From Dactylosporangium aurantiacum (lineage in GTDB: Bacteria; Actinomycetota; Actinomycetes; Mycobacteriales; Micromonosporaceae), in contig NZ_JNYJ01000006.1 of the NCBI RefSeq assembly GCF_000716715.1, positions 173,616-237,615 of the forward strand: a stretch of 64,000 nt of DNA. Direction: 5' to 3'. The notes below the pieces were generated by a model. That model was given only the letters and a program-made list of their open reading frames with translations. It was not told the DNA's origin and ran no database searches. Positions 25,487-34,305 of this stretch are shown one piece after another (positions within the stretch are counted from its first letter, which is position 1; the number at the start of each line of letters is the position of its first letter). Position numbers and translations under genes: made by a program.

Positions 25487-26854
25487 ATGAAAACTCGGCA
25501 CTGGGTCAGCGCGGCGATCGCCGTCATGGCGGTGCCCGCGGTGCTGGTCGGTGGACCGGCGGCGCTCGGCGGGTTCCTCGGCTCCGGACCGGCGGTCAGC
25601 GTGGCCGACAACGACGAGATCGTCCCGTCCGGGGGGCCGATCGCCGGCACCACCGGCTGGGTGTACGTGATGAGCAACCAGGAGTCCGGCAACTCGATCG
25701 TCGTCTTCGAGCGCGACGCCGACGGCGGCCTGGTCCGCAAGAGCATCGTCCCCACCGGCGGCCTCGGCGCCGGCCGCGGCCACGACCTGGAGGACGCCAG
25801 CGACGCGCTGGTCTCCCAGGGCGCGCTGATCGCCAGCCCCGACCGCAAGCTCCTGTTCGCGGTCGACGCGGGCAGCAACGAGGTGACGTCGCTGTCCGTC
25901 GACGGCGGCAAGGTCGAGGTGGTCAGCCGGGTGCCGTCCGGGGGGACCCGGCCGGTCTCCGTCGCGCTGCACGAGGACCTGCTCTACGTCGCCAACGCCG
26001 GCGGCCTGGCCCCGAACACCAACGGTCCGTCGGCGTCGGTCGCCGGCTTCAAGGTCGACGGCGAGGGCAAGCTCACCGCGATCGACGGCGCGGTGACGAA
26101 CCTGCCCGGCGGCCCGACGGCGGCGCCGTCGCAGGTGTCGTTCAACCCCGCCGGCACCAAGCTCGTCGTCACCGAGCGGCAGGCGAACAAGATCGACGTG
26201 TTCCCGATCGGCGAGGACGGCAAGCTCGGCACCGGCGTGTCCAACAAGTCCAGCGGCCCGGGCCCGTTCACCGCTACGTTCCGCGGCAAGGACACCCTGG
26301 TCTCCAGCGAGGTCGTCGGGTCCAACTACAAGTACGGCGCGCTGTCGACGTACAAGCTGAAGGACGACAACACCCTCGAGGTCATGACCTCCTCGCTGAG
26401 CACGGTGGAGCTCGCCGCGTGCTGGACGGTCGACAGCCTGCTGGACCCGAACGTGCTCTACCTCGGCAACGCGCAGAGCGGCACGATCTCCGGCATCCGC
26501 TTCGACAAGGACGGCAAGGCGTCGGTGTTCCCGGACGACGGTCACCTGGCCACGACCCGCGACCAGAAGGCGACCCAGGACATGGCGCTCAGCGCCAACG
26601 GCCGCTACCTGTACGTGCTGACGGTCGGCTTCGACGAGAAGCTCGCCGACCCGCGGCTGATCACCCACGTCGACGGCGCGCAGTTCTCCAACAAGATGTC
26701 GATCAGCGCCTGGCGGGTCGAGAAGAGCGGCGCCCTCACCCCGCTGCCCGGCTACGGCGTGGCCGACGACGTCCCGACCGTCGTCACGCCCGGCGTGGTC
26801 ACCGAGAGCAAGGGCGGCCTGCCGCCGGGTAGCGAAGGCATCGTCGCCTTCTGA
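25487..26854 (+). CDS. Secreted lactonase-family beta-propeller protein
   Basis: A 455-aa exported protein. A signal peptide (MKTRHWVSAAIAVMAVPAVLVGG) is followed by repeated propeller blades such as GWVYVMSNQESGNSIVVFERDADG, LIASPDRKLLFAVDAGSNEVTSL and VSFNPAGTKLVVTERQANKIDVFPI. These resemble 6-phosphogluconolactonase-like (YkgB/Pgl) seven-blade propellers. Secreted members often have unknown substrates. The ATG with GGAGGGA just upstream was preferred over a GTG 21 bases earlier. It is followed by a clear terminator, so it is monocistronic. Its upstream gap contains the AT-richer ACATCAATACGTGTGAC, a possible promoter. Confidence 0.88.
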   Translation: MKTRHWVSAAIAVMAVPAVLVGGPAALGGFLGSGPAVSVADNDEIVPSGGPIAGTTGWVYVMSNQESGNSIVVFERDADGGLVRKSIVPTGGLGAGRGHDLEDASDALVSQGALIASPDRKLLFAVDAGSNEVTSLSVDGGKVEVVSRVPSGGTRPVSVALHEDLLYVANAGGLAPNTNGPSASVAGFKVDGEGKLTAIDGAVTNLPGGPTAAPSQVSFNPAGTKLVVTERQANKIDVFPIGEDGKLGTGVSNKSSGPGPFTATFRGKDTLVSSEVVGSNYKYGALSTYKLKDDNTLEVMTSSLSTVELAACWTVDSLLDPNVLYLGNAQSGTISGIRFDKDGKASVFPDDGHLATTRDQKATQDMALSANGRYLYVLTVGFDEKLADPRLITHVDGAQFSNKMSISAWRVEKSGALTPLPGYGVADDVPTVVTPGVVTESKGGLPPGSEGIVAF

Positions 26855-26876
26855 CCCCCGGGCCGCCCTGCGACGC

Positions 26877-26917
26877 CCCGGCCCACCGGCTGAGCCCGAC
26901 CTCGCCGGTGGGCCGGG
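26877..26917 (+). terminator. Terminator after the lactonase-like gene
   Basis: A perfect 14-bp inverted repeat (26877-26890 and 26904-26917) with a 13-nt loop, followed by ATTCC. It begins 22 bases after the stop codon. Confidence 0.75.
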
Positions 26918-26996
26918 ATTCCAAGCGGCGGCCAACCGACAGCCCCAGCGCAGCCCACCACCCGCCGTGCCGGTCACCGCAGCAGAGCGAGGAGCC

Positions 26997-29198
26997 ATGT
27001 CCGACCAGAATCCGCCCGGGAACACGGGCACCAACGTCACCGTGGCCCTGAGCGGACTCCTGACGGGCATGTTCGTCGCCGCGATCTCCTCCACGGTCGT
27101 GGTGACGTCACTGCCGGTGATCGTCCCGGAGCTCGGCGGCGGCCAGGCCTCCTACACCTGGATCGCCACCGCCACGCTGCTCGCCATGACGGTGGCGACC
27201 CCGATCTGGGGCAAGCTCGCCGACCTCTTCGACCGGCGGCGGCTGTTCGAGACCGGCATCGCGCTGCTGGTCATCGCGTCGCTGGTGGCCGGCCTGGCCG
27301 ACAACCTCAACCTGCTCATCGCCATGCGGGTCGTGCAGGGCATCGGCGCCGGCGGCCTGGCCGCGCTGAGCCAGATCATCCTCGCCGACATCATCAGCCC
27401 CCGGGAGCGCGGCCGGTACGCCGGGCGCATCGGGGCGGCGCTGACCAGCGCCAACATCCTCGGGCCGCTGGTCGGCGGCCTGGTCACCGACACCATCGGC
27501 TGGCGCTGGAACTTCTACCTCGTGCTGCCGGTCGCCGTGGCCGCGCTGGTCCTGGTCCGCCGGGCGCTGCACCTGCCGGCGCGGGAGACGAAGGCCGTCA
27601 CCGTCGACTACGCCGGCGCCACCCTCATCAGCGCCGGCATCGGCCTGTTCCTCATCTGGCTCACCGCCGGCGGCGCCGAGTTCGGCCGCACGTCGACCCT
27701 CGGCTGGTTGCTGCTCGCCGCCGCGGGCGCCTGCCTGGCCTGGGCGGTCCGGGTGGAGCTGCGCGCGCCGTTCCCGCTCATCCCGCCGGCCATCTTCCGC
27801 GAGACCACGGTGAGCCTGTCGGTCGTCGCGAGCCTCTTCACCGGCGCGGTCATGTTCAGCTCGCTGGTGTACCTGCCGCAGTACTTCCAGTTCGCCCGGG
27901 GCGCCTCCGCCGTCATGTCCGGCCTGATGACGACCCCGGTGATGATCGGGCTGATGGTGTCCACGACCGTCGTGGGGCGGCTCATCACCCGATCCGGCAC
28001 CTGGAAGCCGTACCTCGTCGGCGGCGGCGCGCTGCTCGTCGTCGGCGTCGGGTGGCTCGCCCAGCTGCGCGCCGACACCCCGTACACCACCGTCGCCGCC
28101 GGCATGCTGCTCCTCGGCGCGGGCGTCGGGGCGCTGCTGCAGAACCTCGTCGTGATCACCCAGAACGCCGTGTCACCCGCCGACATCGGCGCCGCGACCG
28201 CGGCCGTCACGTTCTTCCGCAGCCTCGGCGGCGCGATCGGCATCGCGGCGCTCGGCGCGTTCATCCAGACCGGCGTCGCGGAGCGGGTCCGCCACGACGC
28301 GACCACGCTGCCGTCGGCGCAGCGGCTCGCCCTCAACGCGCGGCTGGACCAGGGCGGCATCCTGGACCCCGGGCAGCTGCCGGACCGGCTGCGGGAGATC
28401 GCCGCCGGCGCCTACGGCATGGGGGTCGGCGCGCTGTTCCTCATCCTCGTCGCCGCCGCGTTCGTGGTCCTCGCCGCGGTCGTGGCGCTGCCGCCGGCCG
28501 CGCTGAGCCGCGCGACCGCGGTGCAGGCCGCGGCGGGCCAGCCCGTGGCCGCGGACAGCCGCAGCGGCCGCCGCTGGCACGGCGACACGTTCCTGTGGAC
28601 CGGCGACACGATCCTGCTCCCCGTGGTCGCCCCCAGCCCGGCCGGCGCGCACGCCGGCGCCGCCACCGACCCGCACGGGCAGCCGTACCTGGGCGCCCCC
28701 ACCGGACCCTACGCGCCGCCGCAGCCGGCGCCGCACGCCACCGGCCGCGCCCACGCCGGCACCTACGCCACCGCACAGGCAGCCGGCCCAGCCGCCGCGC
28801 AGGCCGGCGGCCACGGGCTCTACGCCAGCGCCGCCGGCGCGGGGCAGCAGCCGTCCAGCACCGCCGGCGCGGAACCGCGCCCGGACCGCGGTGTCGCCAC
28901 CGTCGGCGCGGGGCAGCAGCGCCGCCCGGACCGCGGCGTCGCCACCGCCGGTGACGGCTGGCACCGCGCCACCCGGCGGCAGGCCGCCCCGTCGTGGGCC
29001 GCCGAGACCGCCGAGTGGCCCCTGGTGCAGGCGCCGGGGACGGACCCGCACGAGGCGTACCAGGTGCCGGTCCCCGGCGACGTCCCGGCGCCCCCGTACG
29101 GCGGCGTCAGCCTCGGTCCGCGGGCCGTCGAGTCCCGCGGCGCCGCCCCGACCATCGCCGTCCCGCGGGTGTTCCGGGCCAGCGCCAGGGTGGAGTGA
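26997..29198 (+). CDS. MFS transporter, DHA2-like (14 helices), with long disordered C-terminal tail
   Basis: A 733-aa protein. The first ~510 residues are a major facilitator with many hydrophobic segments; motif A-like GKLADLFDRRRLFE is at about residue 74 and the motif C-type GPLVGGLVTDTIGWRWNF at about 160, typical of drug:H+ antiporters of the DHA2 (QacA/EmrB) family. The last ~220 residues are Ala/Pro/Gly-rich, lack membrane segments and contain a repeated DRGVAT(V/A)G unit. Such a tail is unusual for the family. It probably exports a drug or metabolite. A GAGCGAGGAG ribosome site fixes the ATG. It lies alone, not near the PKS genes, so a role in exporting the polyketide is only a possibility. 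Confidence 0.9.
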   Translation: MSDQNPPGNTGTNVTVALSGLLTGMFVAAISSTVVVTSLPVIVPELGGGQASYTWIATATLLAMTVATPIWGKLADLFDRRRLFETGIALLVIASLVAGLADNLNLLIAMRVVQGIGAGGLAALSQIILADIISPRERGRYAGRIGAALTSANILGPLVGGLVTDTIGWRWNFYLVLPVAVAALVLVRRALHLPARETKAVTVDYAGATLISAGIGLFLIWLTAGGAEFGRTSTLGWLLLAAAGACLAWAVRVELRAPFPLIPPAIFRETTVSLSVVASLFTGAVMFSSLVYLPQYFQFARGASAVMSGLMTTPVMIGLMVSTTVVGRLITRSGTWKPYLVGGGALLVVGVGWLAQLRADTPYTTVAAGMLLLGAGVGALLQNLVVITQNAVSPADIGAATAAVTFFRSLGGAIGIAALGAFIQTGVAERVRHDATTLPSAQRLALNARLDQGGILDPGQLPDRLREIAAGAYGMGVGALFLILVAAAFVVLAAVVALPPAALSRATAVQAAAGQPVAADSRSGRRWHGDTFLWTGDTILLPVVAPSPAGAHAGAATDPHGQPYLGAPTGPYAPPQPAPHATGRAHAGTYATAQAAGPAAAQAGGHGLYASAAGAGQQPSSTAGAEPRPDRGVATVGAGQQRRPDRGVATAGDGWHRATRRQAAPSWAAETAEWPLVQAPGTDPHEAYQVPVPGDVPAPPYGGVSLGPRAVESRGAAPTIAVPRVFRASARVE

Positions 29199-29275
29199 CG
29201 AGCCGCCGCCGGGCGCCGCGGAGTCATGCGGCACAGGTGACGCTGCGGCACACCGGCAGGTGATGCGCTGGCGGC

Positions 29276-31900
29276 ATGAGCAATCCGGAGCGGGAGCGGG
29301 TCGCGGCGTTCGGGCGGCCCGAGGACGGACTCATCGATGCCAGCCCCTGGTACCGGTGGGGTCCGTACCTCAGCGAGCGGGCCTGGGGCACCGTCCGCGA
29401 GGACTACAGCGGCGGCGGCACGGCGTGGGAGGCGTTCCCGCACGAGCACGCGCGGTCCAGGGCGTACCGGTGGAGCGAGGACGGCCTCGGCGGGATCTGC
29501 GACGCCGAGCAGCGCCTGTGTTTCGCCCTCGGCCTGTGGAACGGGCAGGACCCGATCCTCAAGGAACGCATCTTCGGCCTGACCGGCAACGAGGGCAACC
29601 ACGGCGAGGACGCCAAGGAGTACTGGTGGTACCTCGACGCGGTGCCCAGCCACGCGTGGCTGCGCTGGCGGTACCACTACCCGCAGCGGGCGTTCCCGTA
29701 CGAGCACCTGGTGAGCGAGAACCGCCGCCGCTCCCGCGACGAGCCGGAGTTCGAGCTGCTGGACACCGGTGTGTTCGACGGTGACCGGTACTGGATCGTC
29801 GAGGCCGACTACGCCAAGGCCGACCCCGACGACCTGCGCATCCGGGTACGGCTGACGAACCCCGGCCCGGACGCGGCGACGCTGCACGTGCTGCCGACCG
29901 TCTGGTTCCGCAACACGTGGTCCTGGGAGCCCGGCCGGTCCAAGCCCCGCCTCGCCACCGCCGGCGACGACGCGATCGCCGTCGAGCACGACGGTCTCGG
30001 CCCGATGGTGCTGCAGGCCGCGCCCGGACCCGACGGTGCCATGCCGCGGCAGGTGTACTGCGAGAACGAGACGAACGCGCAACGGCTGTTCGGCAGCCCG
30101 TCGTCCACGCCGTACCCGAAGGACGGCATCAACGACCACGTGGTGCACGGCGCCGCGACCGTCAACCCCGGCCGGGAGGGCACGAAGGCGGCGTTCTGGT
30201 ACGAGGTCACCGTCCAGCCAGGACAGACCGCGGAGCTGTCGCTGCGCCTCGCGCCGCAGGCCGACCCGGAGGCGTTCGGGCCGGCGTTCGACCAGGTGCT
30301 GGAGCAGCGCCGGGCCGAGGCGGACACCTTCTACGCCGAGCTGACCCCGGAAGGGACCAGCGCCGAGGACGCCATGATCATGCGGCAGGGCTTCGCCGGC
30401 ATGATCTGGGGCAAGCAGTTCTACAACTACGACGTCGCCCGGTGGCTCAACGGCGACCCGGCGCAGCCCCCGCCGCCGCCCGGCCGGCAGGACGGCCGCA
30501 ATGCCCGCTGGCGGCACCTGGACGCCTCCGACATCATGTCGATGCCGGACCCGTGGGAGTACCCGTGGTTCGCCGCGTGGGACTCCGCGTTCCACGCCGT
30601 GGCCCTCGCCCACCTCGACCCGGCGTTCGCGAAGTACCAGCTGGTGCTGCTGTGCCGGGAATGGTTCCAGCACCCCAACGGCGCGATCCCCGCCTACGAG
30701 TGGGCCTTCGAAGACCTCAACCCGCCGGTGCAGGCGTGGGCGGCCATGCAGGTGTACCAGATCGACGGCCGGCGCGACACCGCGTTCCTGATGCGGGTCT
30801 TCTCCAAGCTGATGCTGAACTTCACCTGGTGGGTCAACCGCGAGGACGCCGACGGCCGCAACCTGTTCCAGGGCGGCTTCCTCGGCCTGGACAACATCGG
30901 CCCGATCGACCGGTCGCACCTGCCGCCCGGGTTCCGGCTGGAGCAGTCCGACGCGACGGCCTGGATGGCGTTCTACTGCCTCAACCTGCTGGAGATGGCG
31001 CGCGAGCTGGCCAGGCACGACCCGGCGCTGGACGACCTCGTGGTCAAGTTCCTGGAGCACTTCGCGCTCATCTCCGAGGCGATGCGCACCAACGACCTGT
31101 GGGACGAGCAGGACGGCTTCTACTACGACATGCTGCGCGGCGCCGACGGCTCCAGCACGCCGCTGCGGGTCCGCTCGATGGTCGGCGTCATCCCGCTGTT
31201 CGCGACCAAGGCGCTGCGCCAGGAGGAGTTCGCCCGGGTCCGCAAGCTGTCCAAGGGCTTCGCCGAGATGCCCGAGCACCACGTCCTGAGCGGCGCCGGC
31301 GGCGAGGAGCTGATCGCGGTGGGCGTCGCGGCGCACGGCCGGGCCCGGCGCATCCTGCCGCACCTGTTCGACGAGGAGAGCTTCCTGTCGCCGTACGGGT
31401 TGCGGGCGCTGTCCCGCTGGCACGCCGAGCACCCGTTCAGCGTCGAGCTGCCCGGCTGGACGGCGACCGTCAGCTACGAGCCCGCGGAGTCCACCACCGG
31501 CATGTTCGGCGGCAACTCCAACTGGCGCGGCCCGCTGTGGATGCCGCTGAACTACCTGGTGCTGCGCACCCTCGAGGACTACCACGCGAACCTCGGCGAC
31601 TCGGTGAAGATGGAGTACCCGACCGGGTCCGGACGGCAGTGCACCGCCGGCGAGATCGCCGAGGACCTCCGCCAGCGGATGCTGTCGCTGTACCGGCGCG
31701 GCCCCGACGGCCGCCGGCCCGCCTTCGGCTGGGTGGACCGCCTGCAGCACGACCCGAACTGGCGCGACAACCTGCTGTTCTACGAGTACTTCCACGCGGA
31801 CAACGGCGCCGGGCTCGGCGCGATGCACCAGACCGGCTGGACCGGGCTGCTCGCCGAGCTCGTCGCGCGTCCCTCGGCGATGTCGGGAGCGCGGCGATGA
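29276..31900 (+). CDS. GH63/MGH1-like glycoside hydrolase
   Basis: An 874-aa cytosolic protein (no signal peptide) of the (alpha/alpha)6-barrel glucosidase type, like GH63 processing glucosidases and bacterial mannosyl/glucosylglycerate hydrolase-like (MGH1-like) proteins. Visible barrel motifs are WEYPWFAAWDSAFHAVALAHLDP (about 426, catalytic acid region), GAIPAYEWAFEDLNPPV, and NWRGPLWMPLNYL (about 744) with WxExF-like spacing. The N-terminal half is a beta-sandwich-like domain. The substrate may be an alpha-glucoside such as glycogen fragments or glucosylglycerate. Its stop overlaps the start of the debranching enzyme gene, so the two form an operon. Confidence 0.88.
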   Translation: MSNPERERVAAFGRPEDGLIDASPWYRWGPYLSERAWGTVREDYSGGGTAWEAFPHEHARSRAYRWSEDGLGGICDAEQRLCFALGLWNGQDPILKERIFGLTGNEGNHGEDAKEYWWYLDAVPSHAWLRWRYHYPQRAFPYEHLVSENRRRSRDEPEFELLDTGVFDGDRYWIVEADYAKADPDDLRIRVRLTNPGPDAATLHVLPTVWFRNTWSWEPGRSKPRLATAGDDAIAVEHDGLGPMVLQAAPGPDGAMPRQVYCENETNAQRLFGSPSSTPYPKDGINDHVVHGAATVNPGREGTKAAFWYEVTVQPGQTAELSLRLAPQADPEAFGPAFDQVLEQRRAEADTFYAELTPEGTSAEDAMIMRQGFAGMIWGKQFYNYDVARWLNGDPAQPPPPPGRQDGRNARWRHLDASDIMSMPDPWEYPWFAAWDSAFHAVALAHLDPAFAKYQLVLLCREWFQHPNGAIPAYEWAFEDLNPPVQAWAAMQVYQIDGRRDTAFLMRVFSKLMLNFTWWVNREDADGRNLFQGGFLGLDNIGPIDRSHLPPGFRLEQSDATAWMAFYCLNLLEMARELARHDPALDDLVVKFLEHFALISEAMRTNDLWDEQDGFYYDMLRGADGSSTPLRVRSMVGVIPLFATKALRQEEFARVRKLSKGFAEMPEHHVLSGAGGEELIAVGVAAHGRARRILPHLFDEESFLSPYGLRALSRWHAEHPFSVELPGWTATVSYEPAESTTGMFGGNSNWRGPLWMPLNYLVLRTLEDYHANLGDSVKMEYPTGSGRQCTAGEIAEDLRQRMLSLYRRGPDGRRPAFGWVDRLQHDPNWRDNLLFYEYFHADNGAGLGAMHQTGWTGLLAELVARPSAMSGARR

Positions 31901-33816
31901 TCACCTTCGGCCGCCAGGTGTGCGGCGATCTCGACGCGGCGGCGGCCCGCGAGTGGCTGGTCACCGACGGGCTCGGCGGCTACGCGATGGGCACCGTCGC
32001 CGGCCTGCGCACCCGCCGGTACCACGGCCTGCTCGTCGTCGCGGCGGCCGGCGGGGCGTCCCGGATGCTCGGCCTCGCCGCCGTCGACCCGGTGGTCCGC
32101 GCCGGCGACCGGGTGGTCCGGCTCGCGACCGACGAGTGGGCCGGCGGCGCCGTCGACCCCGCCGGCCACGTCCACCTCGCGCAGTTCCGGCTCGAGGACG
32201 GTGTGCCGTCGTGGTGCTGGGACCTCGGCGACGTGGTGGTGCGGCTGGAGGTGGCGATGGCGCACGGCCGGCCCGCGGTCGGCCTCGCGTTCCGCGTGCT
32301 GCGCGCCCCCGGCCCGGTGACCCTGGAGCTGACCCCGCTGTGCACGTGGCGCGACGCGCACGGCGAGCGGCACGGCACCGGCGAGCCGCGGGTGACCCCG
32401 GTCGCCGACGGCTTCGAGTTCGCGGGCGCGTACCGGGTGAGCGGCCCGAACTGGCGACCCGGCGGCGAGTGGTACCGCGGCGTGCACGCCCGGCAGGAGG
32501 CCGCCCGCGGCCTGAACGCCGACGAGGACCTGTGGGCCGCCGGGTACTTCACCGCCGAGCTGGCCCCCGGCGAGACGGCCTCGGTCACCGCGGCCGCCGC
32601 GGGCGGCTCGGCACCGAACGGCGGCGACCTCGGCGGCGTCCTGCCGGGCGCGACCGGGATCGTCGCCGCCGCCCGGGACCGGGCCCGCGCGCTCGCCCGC
32701 CTCGCCGGCGCCACCGACGACGCCGGCCGGCAGCTCGCCGTCGCCGCCGACCAGTTCGTCGTCGACACGCCCTCGGGTCCCTCCGCGGTGGCCGGCTACC
32801 CGTGGTTCGGCGAGTGGTCCCGCGACCTCATGACGTCCTTCGAGGGGCTGCTGCTGACCACCAACCGGCACGACGACGCGCGGCGGGTCCTGCTGCGCGC
32901 GGGCGCGACCGTGTCGGAGGGCATGCTCGCGAACACCGCCGACACCGGCACCCTGGAGTACAACACCGCCGACGCCGCCCTGTGGTTCCTGCGGGCGGTC
33001 GACCGGTACGCCGGCGCGACCGGGGACATGGACACCGTGGCCACGCTCGCCGACGCCATGGACGAGGTCCTGCGCTGCCACCAGCGCGGCACCCGCTACG
33101 GCATCGCCGCGGACCCGGCCGACGGCCTGCTCACCCAGGGCAAGCCCGGATACGCGCTGACCTGGATGGACGCGCGCGTCGGCGGGGAACCCGTCACCGA
33201 GCGGCAGGGCAAGGCGGTCGAGATCAACGCCCTGTGGATCGAGGGCCTGGCCACGACCGCGACCCTGTTCGACCGCATCGGCCGCGGCAACGAGTGGGCC
33301 GCCGCGGCCGCCCGGGCCGCGACCTCCTTCGGGCAGCGGTTCCCGCGCCCCGACGGCGGCGGCCTGTACGACGTCGTCGACGGGCGGGGCGGCGACGACC
33401 CGTCCGTGCGGCCGAACCAGCTCCTGGCGGTGGCGTCGCCGCACGTACCGGCGGCGGACCGGCGCATCGTCGAGACCTGCCGGGCGGCGCTGCTGACGTC
33501 GGTCGGGCCGCGCTCGCTCGCGCCCGGGTCGCCCGGCTACGCGGGCACGCACCGCGGCGGGCCGGCCGACCGTGACCGCGCCTACCACCAGGGCACCGTC
33601 TGGCCGTGGCTGATCGGCCCGTTCGTCGACGCGGCCCGGCGCGTGGGCGCCGACACCGACGGCGTCCTGGACGGCCTGGAGCTGCACCTGTCGGAGTGGG
33701 GCCTGGGCTCGGTGTCCGAGACGATGGACGGCGACGCCCCGCACGCCGCCACCGGCTGCCCGTTCCAGGCCTGGTCGGTCGCCGAGCTGCTGCGCGCCCG
33801 CGCCGCCCTGCGTTGA
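31897..33816 (+). CDS. Amylo-alpha-1,6-glucosidase (glycogen debranching enzyme, GH133-like)
   Basis: A 639-aa protein with an N-terminal debranching-enzyme beta domain (REWLVTDGLGGYAMGTVAGLRTRRYHGLLV, about residues 13-45) and a C-terminal (alpha/alpha)6 barrel containing YPWFGEWSRDLMTSFEGLLL (about 303), NTADTGTLEYNTADA and YHQGTVWPWLIGPFVDA (about 565). It removes alpha-1,6 branch stubs from glycogen. ATGA overlap with the upstream hydrolase indicates coupling in glycogen or maltodextrin breakdown. A strong terminator follows. Confidence 0.92.
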   Translation: MITFGRQVCGDLDAAAAREWLVTDGLGGYAMGTVAGLRTRRYHGLLVVAAAGGASRMLGLAAVDPVVRAGDRVVRLATDEWAGGAVDPAGHVHLAQFRLEDGVPSWCWDLGDVVVRLEVAMAHGRPAVGLAFRVLRAPGPVTLELTPLCTWRDAHGERHGTGEPRVTPVADGFEFAGAYRVSGPNWRPGGEWYRGVHARQEAARGLNADEDLWAAGYFTAELAPGETASVTAAAAGGSAPNGGDLGGVLPGATGIVAAARDRARALARLAGATDDAGRQLAVAADQFVVDTPSGPSAVAGYPWFGEWSRDLMTSFEGLLLTTNRHDDARRVLLRAGATVSEGMLANTADTGTLEYNTADAALWFLRAVDRYAGATGDMDTVATLADAMDEVLRCHQRGTRYGIAADPADGLLTQGKPGYALTWMDARVGGEPVTERQGKAVEINALWIEGLATTATLFDRIGRGNEWAAAAARAATSFGQRFPRPDGGGLYDVVDGRGGDDPSVRPNQLLAVASPHVPAADRRIVETCRAALLTSVGPRSLAPGSPGYAGTHRGGPADRDRAYHQGTVWPWLIGPFVDAARRVGADTDGVLDGLELHLSEWGLGSVSETMDGDAPHAATGCPFQAWSVAELLRARAALR

Positions 33817-33821
33817 TCCCT

Positions 33822-33861
33822 GGCCGCCTGTGCCGCCGCCCCGGGGGCGGCGCAGGCGGCC
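33822..33861 (+). terminator. Strong terminator after the debranching enzyme gene
   Basis: A long inverted repeat (GGCCGCCTG at 33822 and GCCGCCGCCCC at 33832, against 33843-33861) with one bulged T and almost no loop, beginning 5 bases after the stop codon. Confidence 0.7.
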
Positions 33862-33908
33862 TCCTGCTGTCCGCACCCATCGAGGGGTGCACGGAAGTCG
33901 ATGAACCG

Positions 33909-33938
33909 TTGCCACGCGATGGCGAGTCTGCTTAACTA
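33909..33938 (+). promoter_or_regulatory. Possible sigma-70-type promoter
   Basis: TTGCCA (33909-33914), 18 bases, TAACTA (33933-33938) in a locally AT-rich patch (CTTAACTAAT). It precedes the LacI-type palindrome and the ThuA-domain gene. Confidence 0.4.
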
Positions 33939-33953
33939 ATCGGCACCTTGGTG

Positions 33954-33967
33954 AGAGAGCGCTCTCT
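33954..33967. promoter_or_regulatory. LacI-family operator-like palindrome
   Basis: AGAGAGCGCTCTCT is a perfect 14-bp palindrome with the central GAGCGCTC typical of LacI/GalR-family operators of actinobacterial sugar genes (compare the CebR box with GAGCGCTC centre). It lies just after the candidate promoter, where a bound repressor would block transcription of the carbohydrate-related gene downstream. No LacI gene is in the window. Confidence 0.6.
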
Positions 33968-34305
33968 GGCCAGGTGGAAGGAGTACACCCCCGCCCCGGT
34001 CCGGTCGCCGCCGCCAACGGCGCCGGGCCTGTCACCAACCCCCGACAGCGGTGCGCAGCGGCATCCCGCGGCCTTCGGCGAGGCGGCGTGACCTGCCGCG
34101 AGATCGGCGCGCCGGCCACCCGTGCGGCAGCGACGCCCGCGACCACACCGACACATCCCCATCCACCCCGCCGGCGCGGGGCGGCGGCGAAGCCGTGCCC
34201 GGACGCCGGGGCCCGACCGCGGGGCCACCTGACCGCGGCCCAGAGATCTGACGTGATCGGCGCACGTCGTTCGCTGCTTTCTGCGTAAGAGAGGTGCAAC
34301 CGATC
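33968..34305 (+). other. Long untranslated leader or promoter region
   Basis: These 338 bases before the ThuA-domain gene contain no supportable gene. Short frames exist but lack family features. If the promoter at about 33909-33938 is used, the mRNA has a leader of about 350 bases; a second, closer promoter is not obvious. Confidence 0.4.
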
